From Stereocaulon alpinum (Eukaryota; Ascomycota; Lecanoromycetes; Lecanorales; Stereocaulaceae), in contig JAEUBA010000286.1 in assembly GCA_018257865.1 (NCBI GenBank), positions 1 to 12,872 on the forward strand: DNA of 12,872 nt, read 5' to 3'. A model generated the notes under the pieces. It was not told the DNA's origin and ran no database searches. It saw only the letters and a program-made list of their open reading frames with translations. This document shows positions 7,575 through 12,872 of the stretch, in pieces; within the stretch, counting starts at the first letter, position 1; the number at the start of each line of letters is the position of its first letter. A program made the translations under genes and the position numbers.

Positions 7575-9122
7575 TTAACTACTTATTCAGCCTTTTATAC
7601 CAAATGATCCAATACGAATATGAGACTTTAACTTGGTGTATTGTAGATTGGATTTCTCATAACCTCTTAAGAGAACTGTAGATAAACCTTTATAAGAAGA
7701 ATCCATGTTTTTTATATTACCTTTATATCTAAGTTTAAATAAAGACCTAGAGGCAACATTACGTTTTGTTAATCTTCCTGCCGCTTCTACTCTTATACCA
7801 GTAACATACTTATTTTTCATAATTTTTCAAAGAGAGTTTAGCATATAATATGGATAATTAAAATGCATTAAACCTTGTGCTTCATAAGTTTTATAGTCTT
7901 TTAAATTAGATATAGGATAGGATGCATTTACATTTCACAGTAATGATTCTAATATGTCTTGACTATGTGTGTTAATACCTGTATGTAATGAGTCACTAAT
8001 AATGCTATCAATATTTAAATTCTGTATTGTTCTTTTTCTATTGTAAATCTCGTTATACACAGCCCATCTGTCCATAGAGGGTAATTTAAACATTAATAGA
8101 GATTTTTTTAATACTTTTAATAACTTATTATTTCTATTTCTTAATTTTGTAACTAAAGTTTCTGAAAAAATATAACTATTAAGGTATAAATACTTAAGAT
8201 TTACAAAATTAAACTCTATCTTTTTATTGTAGGTTCTATTTACCAGACTAAGAAGTGGTTTAAGATATCTTTCTTGAAATTTAGATTGATTAAAACATAT
8301 TAATTGTTTAATATAAGTAGATAATATTTCTTTACGTAAAGATTTAATAGCATAATATTTCAAATATCTTGTTTCGTAATTTTTAAATTCGTTACCATCT
8401 GTTTTTTTCTTGAGCTCTTCTAAAACTATTTTTTTTTGTTTATCTATTTTTAATATCATATTTAAGCCTTTGTTTTTTACTATTTCCATTTTTAAATTAG
8501 AAGGCCAAGGTCCGTTACGTTTTGTTAATAGACTTTTTATATTACTAGTAAGAAGACTGTCTATATTATCTATTGTATCAATTTTCCTTATTTTATTAAG
8601 ATAATACTTTTTTTGTCTATTATATATATATATAGTAATTATTACTTTATCGTTTGTATGTTTCAACTCTGCTTTGCTAGTTAATATCCTATTAGTTGAT
8701 AACATTCTAGCTTTTTTACGTAAATGAGGAGACTTTATATTATTTTCTAAGTTGTGGCTGTAAAAATTAAAATAACCTTTTACTAGCTTAAGTAAGGTTT
8801 TATCAGTAATAGATAATAACCTAATTGCATTATTATTAAAAGCATATATACTATTGTGTCATTCCTTATTTGCAGGTAAATAATGTCTAGGTATATATAC
8901 ATAGTTGTTGCTTTTACCTTTTTCTACTTTTATCTTACATGTGTTAAATTTATTTAATTTTGTTTTATAGAAGTTTAACTTATGAACAGGATCAATGTCA
9001 TGTGCAGGTTTATTTACTTGTACATTATCTGGTAAAACACTAGAAAAAATATTTTTTTCCTTATCTGTAAGTGGTGATGTATGTTTAAATATATTTAGAC
9101 TTTTGTTTGCATAATTATTCAT
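7575..9122 (-). CDS. rps3: Mitochondrial ribosomal protein S3
   Basis: Small-subunit ribosomal protein S3 (relative of yeast Var1), 515 residues under code 4. Three standard-code fragments join only when the TGA codons at 8861-8859, 7934-7932 and elsewhere are read as Trp. The C-terminal domain is diagnostic of fungal mtDNA-encoded S3: 'VTGIRVEAAGRLTKRNVASR', 'SLFKLRYKGNIKN', 'SSYKGLSTVLLRGYEKSNLQ' and 'SHIRIGSFGIKGWISS' before TAA 7577-7575. The N-terminal 430 residues are Lys/Asn/Ile-rich and poorly conserved, as usual for this protein; 'NGPWPSNLKMEIVKNKG' lies in mid-protein. The start is the first Met in the open frame (9122; the upstream stop is at 9179-9177). It sits alone between nad4 and cob, not inside an rRNA intron. 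Confidence 0.95.
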
Positions 9123-9270
9123 ATTATTGTTTAATATTAAAAAGGACTTTTCTAGCCGTATAGCATTTTCTGTGTATTATATACTGTCCTAATCTTAAGC
9201 TTTTACTTTTCTTTTTTCCATTTTGATAAATTCACTGCAAAATAAACAAGATAACAAGTTAAGTTTTTTC

Positions 9271-9294
9271 ATTAATTTTTACTTAAAAATTAAT
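9271..9294. other. Perfect hairpin between the intron remnant and rps3
   Basis: ATTAATTTTT (9271-9280), a 4-nt loop ACTT, and AAAAATTAAT (9285-9294) make a perfect 10-bp stem. It lies about 150 bases upstream of the rps3 start and just 3' of the group I-like core. It could mark an RNA end or be a remnant of an intron stem; the function is not shown. Confidence 0.4.
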
Positions 9295-9600
9295 TATTAT
9301 ACGAACATATCTTACATACTATTGTATTGTTTACAATAAGTATTTATATGAAGATAGGCCAAAGTAATATAGAAAGTTTTTAAAAATGCCAGGCATGGTT
9401 GGAAGGTTATTGTGAGCAATACTCACCTTCTAGTCGTTGAACGTTTTCACTGTATATATGATATAGATTTACATTATGTCACATAAAGCTCTAGTGAATT
9501 TCGCTTCAAATACACTTATAATAAGTTTTTTTTGAAATTTGCCCAGTGTTTGCCGACGTTTACTTAAACATTGGAGGACTAGTGCCAATCCTTTAATCTT
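9295..9600 (-). ncRNA. Orphan group I intron-like core between nad4 and rps3
   Basis: Read on the minus strand, this contains the signature of a fungal group I intron core in order: 'GGGCAAATTTC' and 'GAAATTCACTAGAGCTTTA' (P4/P5/P4' then P6, about 9545-9484), 'AAAACGTTCAACGACTAGAA' (end of P6 and 5' strand of P7, about 9447-9428), then a hairpin with GTGAG/CTCAC arms, and 'AAGATATGTTCG' (9313-9302) where P7' with a form like AAGATATAGTCC would be expected. There is no exon of any gene on either side: nad4 ends in a normal TAA at 9790 and rps3 starts at 9122. The weak P7' suggests a decayed, stranded intron. A split intron is possible but unsupported. Confidence 0.6.
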
Positions 9601-9789
9601 CATTTTTTGCAAAACGATGTGCATGGTGTATAATACCATACAACTATAGTATATTAACTATTGCGTATAGTCTGTATAAATCTTTTATAGTGTAAGACGT
9701 TTTATAGTTAACAGCTTTTCCTATGTTTTTAATAAGTAGTTTATATTAAATAATTTTATTATTAAGATGTAAAAAAATAAATCCAAAAG
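9601..9789. other. nad4 3' spacer
   Basis: AT-rich stretch directly downstream of the nad4 stop, with no gene, tRNA or clear structure. It may hold the 5' part of the decayed intron that follows. Confidence 0.4.
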
Positions 9790-11418
9790 TTATATATCCA
9801 ATTGTAGACGGTAAATTAAAGTGGTTACAGAATAATGTAAGCCATCTAAAACTGGTGTGGGATATACACCTAAACCTACTGTAAACAATACTAATATTGA
9901 TAAAATGTAAAATTCACGTTTATTAAGATCAGATATATTTACAACGAAAAATTTAGAATATGATCCAGCAAAGGCTATTCTGTTGAACATATAAATGGTA
10001 TATGCAGCTGATAAAATTATAGAAGAACTAGCTAAAGCTCCGAATAATGCTGACTTTTCAAACGCACCGTATAATGATAAAAACTCACCCACAAAGTTCA
10101 AAGTAAGAGGCACACCACAATTACCTAAGCATAAAATAAACAAAATAGTAGAGAATAAAGGCATTAGTTGAGCTATACCTCTATAATAGGTTATTAATCT
10201 AGTAGAAGACCTATCATATAAGACACCTCCTGCACAAATAAAGAGTCCAGAAGAAACGAAGCCATGAGCTAATCCTAATGTTATTCCACCCTCGATACCC
10301 TGTACTGTATTACTGAAAACACCCATAAGATATACTGCAGCATGAGAAACAGATGAATAAGCAATAAGCTCTTTTACATCTATAGTTCTTAAAGTACTTA
10401 TGCTAGCATATATTATAGTGACAACACCAATTATATATATATAAGAGGTGCAACTTATATAAGCTTTTGGTAGTAAGGGTAAAATCAATCTAAGTATGCC
10501 ATATAAACTTAGTTTAAGAACTATACCAGCTAATATTATACTACCGCTCAATGGTGATTCAACATGGGCTTTTAATAATCAAGTGTTTAAAAATATGATA
10601 GGTGTTTTAACTGCAAAAGCTATAGCAATACCAAAAAATAATAATAACTGAGTATAACGGTTAAAATTTGTTTTATATAAAGCATCAAAATCAGTAGTTC
10701 CTATAATTGAGGACATAGCTACGATAGATAACAGTAGAAATAAGGAACCCAAAAGTGTGTATAAAAACAAATAAAAACTTGCTCTTACCCTATTGTTTGA
10801 ACCAAATAACCCTATTAATATAAACAAAGGAGGTAATATACTTTCAAAAAAAATATAAAACAATAATATATCTAATACTAAAAACACCAACAACAATAGT
10901 GTTTCTAACAATAAAATAGTTATAAGAAATGACCTTAGGTTATGAGATATAGATGTTCAATTTGATAGTAATGAGATAGGCATTATTATTGTTGTTAACA
11001 AGACAAAATATATAGATAGACCATCCACACCTAAATAAAAACTAAAATAACTTACCTCATGATACTCCTGCACAAATTGAAATTGATTACTACTGAAATC
11101 AAAAAATACATACATGACCAAAGACACAAATAGTGTTAATATTGATGTATTTAATGCTGTAAATTTTAGGCGTTTGTTTCATTGATCTGTATTATGAGAA
11201 GATAAATCCGGGATATAAGCAGATGTCACGCCATTATGAGAAGATAAATCTGGGATATAAGCAGATGTCAGGTCATTTACGAGTTTTCTATAACGATCGT
11301 GGTTTGTCTTAAACACTAAATTATCGTAAGAGTAATCTTTACTTGGATAATGGTATGTCTTTGTAGAGACCAACAATACACCAACTAAAGGTATCAATAA
11401 AAGTGATATAATTAACAT
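9790..11418 (-). CDS. nad4: NADH dehydrogenase subunit 4, with repeat-bearing insertion
   Basis: Proton-pumping membrane subunit of complex I, 542 residues from ATG 11418 ('MLIISLLLIPLVGVLLVST') to TAA 9792-9790. One frame unites three pieces once TGA is Trp (for example 11178-11176 and 10581-10579). Landmarks: 'YFSFYLGVDGLSIYFVLLTT', 'LNTWLLKAHVESPLSGSIIL' about residue 277-296, 'SSVSHAAVYLMGVFS' and 'GLAHGFVSSGLFICAGGVLY'. Between the first hydrophobic segment and 'WNKRLKFTALNTSILTLFV' sits a hydrophilic insertion of about 55 residues not seen in ordinary ND4, with a duplicated 14-residue unit. The frame is open upstream to a stop at 11559-11557, with an alternative ATG at 11499 ('MVNIDKQLIKLW...'). 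I prefer 11418 because ND4 normally begins with the hydrophobic segment. Confidence 0.94.
11191..11274 (-). repeat. 42-bp tandem duplication inside nad4
   Basis: Two adjacent 42-bp units, 11191-11232 and 11233-11274, match at 39 of 42 positions by eye. The length is a multiple of 3, so the frame is kept, and each copy encodes TSAYIPDLSSHN (residues 51-62 and 65-76) with a two-residue prefix of DL or GV. It lies in the hydrophilic insertion between the first two membrane segments. Confidence 0.88.
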
Positions 11419-11858
11419 TGTATGACTTTCAAATAAAAACTTACCGCGTAATATTTTGTCACGTCAAAGTTTAATTAACTGTTTATCAATGTTAACCATG
11501 TAATTACTTTTAATATTAAATACATCGCTATATTTTATACAGGTTGACAGATACCATTAAGTAAATATATAGTAAAGGGAAACAAGAACTTAAAATATTA
11601 TTGTTTATACTAGCATTAAAACATATGTTATAACCTAAAATTTACATTACAGATAAACACCTGTGCAAAACAAATCGATTTGTATAAATTACAAATCATT
11701 GATAAAGCAATTAATATACACATATATTAATATATACAACTTTACAATTTAAACAAAGTGAAAATATTAATATACTGCTAATATAAGAGATAACACTTTT
11801 AAAGTTCTGGCTATGAGGTATATATATAAATGTATCTCTAAACCTAATACTCAAAAAG
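11419..11858. other. nad4 upstream region
   Basis: AT-rich stretch holding the in-frame upstream extension of nad4 (open back to 11559) and nothing else I can identify. A 70-codon open frame on the minus strand at 11711-11923 overlaps the decayed frame in another phase and shows no family features. Confidence 0.4.
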
Positions 11859-12327
11859 TTAACCCTCGAAAGGATCAGTATAAGCCAGCGGCTGGCTATT
11901 TTGTACAGCTTTAAACCATTCATCTCTTCATTTAATAATATCTATATGTTTATTACTTAGATTGGTTTTTGGCATGGTTATGTTATTGGATCCAACTGGT
12001 GCATTTTGATTACTTGGATCCAACTGGTGCATTTTAATTACCTGAATCTAATGACCCTTTGAGTTTAGAATAATGTCATTAAACTACTTTTGTATCATCA
12101 CCTAGTAATACATGATTACAGCTTCTAGTGGCTTTAGTTAAACCGGTTGAGTCATCTGTATGCTCATCACAATCAGAGGTCCTTTCATGGTTATTTCTTT
12201 CAGCACATATATGCTGATATTTTTTTTTTTCGTCTTTTACAAGATTAGCCACAGTATTAGATGATTCATTTTCATATACAAATTAAGCCTTTTCTTTTAT
12301 TTCATTAAAGCGATCTAGATAAAATTT
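11859..12327 (-). pseudogene. Decayed hydrophilic reading frame of unknown origin
   Basis: An intact 57-residue ORF runs from ATG 12032 to TAA 11861-11859; it contains 'NKHIDIIKWRDEWFKAVQNS' (Trp from TGA) and ends 'QPLAYTDPFEG'. Upstream, a second frame stays codon-like from about 12327 to 12034, broken only by TAA at 12285-12283, 12081-12079 and 12036-12034. It encodes charged sequence such as 'ESSNTVANLVKDEKKKYQHI' and 'GSLDSGN'. The two frames meet at a 28-bp tandem duplication (28 is not a multiple of 3). Taking out one copy would bring them into the same frame, and the TAA at 12036 corresponds to CAA in the other copy. This looks like a degenerating gene or gene tail. I do not recognise the family. 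Asn/Ser/Asp/Lys richness recalls the added segments of nad5 and rps3. Confidence 0.5.
11986..12041. repeat. 28-bp tandem duplication
   Basis: Two abutting 28-bp copies (11986-12013 and 12014-12041), differing at one base (gat versus aat), contain 'ttggatccaactggtgcat'. The duplication shifts the minus-strand frame of the decayed ORF that crosses it, and its near identity shows it is recent. Confidence 0.88.
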
Positions 12328-12777
12328 TTAATTATATACTACAGATACAGCTCTATATGTTATATAACCCCATTATTAACAATCTAATATATTTTTTTTT
12401 CTTGTATTATTCTCTTTAAAAAAGTAGACAACAATCTCATTGTTTTGATTATAGTACTAATAGTTTTTAAATTATTTAATAATTAAGTAATTAACATTGT
12501 ATTGATTTAGTATTAATCTTTACCGTATACATATTTTCACATAAGGGAATTTATTAAATAATAATACGAAAACTAAAACAAAACATTCACAATATGAGAT
12601 GGATATATTAAGTAGCTTTATGTCTTGTAGTTAAAAACATATAATTTAAGATATAGAAAGTATAAAACATTTTTACTCCGTATGTTTATAACAGGACCCT
12701 TATATAATTGTGCTACACTATGACTAACTAGGCAAATAGTGAAGTATCCGTATGTATAGCCAGTAGCATTTAGGATC
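12328..12777. other. Gene-poor AT-rich stretch
   Basis: No gene, tRNA or intron core is visible. The minus-strand frame of the decayed ORF continues briefly upstream of 12330 ('YRAVSVVYN') before another TAA near 12375. A copy of 'atattaagtagc' lies at 12605-12616. Otherwise the stretch is low-complexity A/T sequence. Confidence 0.4.
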
Positions 12778-12872
12778 GGCGTTTATAAATATATAGACCG
12801 GCTATCGGAATTACGCCTTATCTTGCGTTCACTGATAACAACAAAACGTTATCCTCATTCATAAGCTATAGC
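12778..12872. other. Hairpin-rich, relatively GC-rich window end
   Basis: GGCGT (12778-12782) pairs with ACGCC (12813-12817), enclosing a small CCG/CGG stem (12798-12808). GATAAC (12834-12839) pairs with GTTATC (12848-12853), and the window ends in the palindrome gctatagc. The G+C content is above the surroundings. It might be the edge of a structured RNA or a GC-rich palindromic cluster continuing outside the window; I cannot assign it. Confidence 0.3.

Noticed and set aside
8410..8604. Plus-strand 64-codon ORF
   Set aside because: Antisense to the well-supported rps3.
11711..11923. Minus-strand 70-codon ORF
   Set aside because: Overlaps the decayed frame in another phase, has no recognisable features, and is typical AT-rich chance sequence.
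12801..12872. Possible tRNA-like cloverleaf on the minus strand
   Set aside because: The ends pair at 6 of 7 positions, but the anticodon-like and T-like loops are 8 nt, the D arm is weak, a 5-nt spacer follows the T-like stem, and no T-loop consensus is seen.

Overview
This window is a fungal mitochondrial DNA segment. It is AT-rich, and all recognised genes lie on the minus strand and read with TGA as tryptophan (genetic code 4). Evidence for the code includes in-frame TGA at invariant Trp positions: the cob PEWY motif, the cob 'QMSLWG' at the exon 1 end, the cox2 C-terminal 'SWL', and the rps3 'KGWISS' end. TAG and TAA behave as stops. The gene set (nad genes, cob, cox2 and a free-standing fungal rps3) with homing-endonuclease introns fits a filamentous fungus that keeps complex I. 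I suspect Dikarya, possibly a basidiomycete, but I cannot fix the taxon from this window. I saw no convincing tRNA or rRNA gene.

Layout in the direction of transcription (high to low coordinate): 12872-11419 is a gene-poor stretch with hairpins, a decayed reading frame and a 28-bp tandem duplication. nad4 (11418-9790) has a repeat-bearing insertion near its N terminus. The nad4-rps3 spacer holds an orphan group I intron-like core (about 9600-9290). rps3 (9122-7575) follows, then an empty AT-rich spacer. cob has a 143-codon exon 1 (6959-6531), a 1055-bp group I intron with an in-frame LAGLIDADG endonuclease/maturase ORF, and exon 2 from 5475. cob has no stop codon: its frame runs through a basic linker into cox2, which ends at 3757. 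A GIY-YIG endonuclease frame, interrupted by one TAG, overlaps the cox2 3' end. nad4L (3059-2790) overlaps nad5 by one base, and nad5 runs off the left edge with a long hydrophilic, repeat-containing C-terminal tail.

Functionally, Nad4, Nad4L and Nad5 are membrane-arm subunits of complex I, cytochrome b is the haem subunit of complex III, Cox2 is the CuA subunit of complex IV, and Rps3 is a small-ribosomal-subunit protein. The most notable observations are the uninterrupted cob-cox2 frame, the nad5 tail with 16-residue repeats, and the pattern of hydrophilic in-frame additions in several core genes. The intron and endonuclease remnants, both live-looking and dying, show past mobile-element activity.
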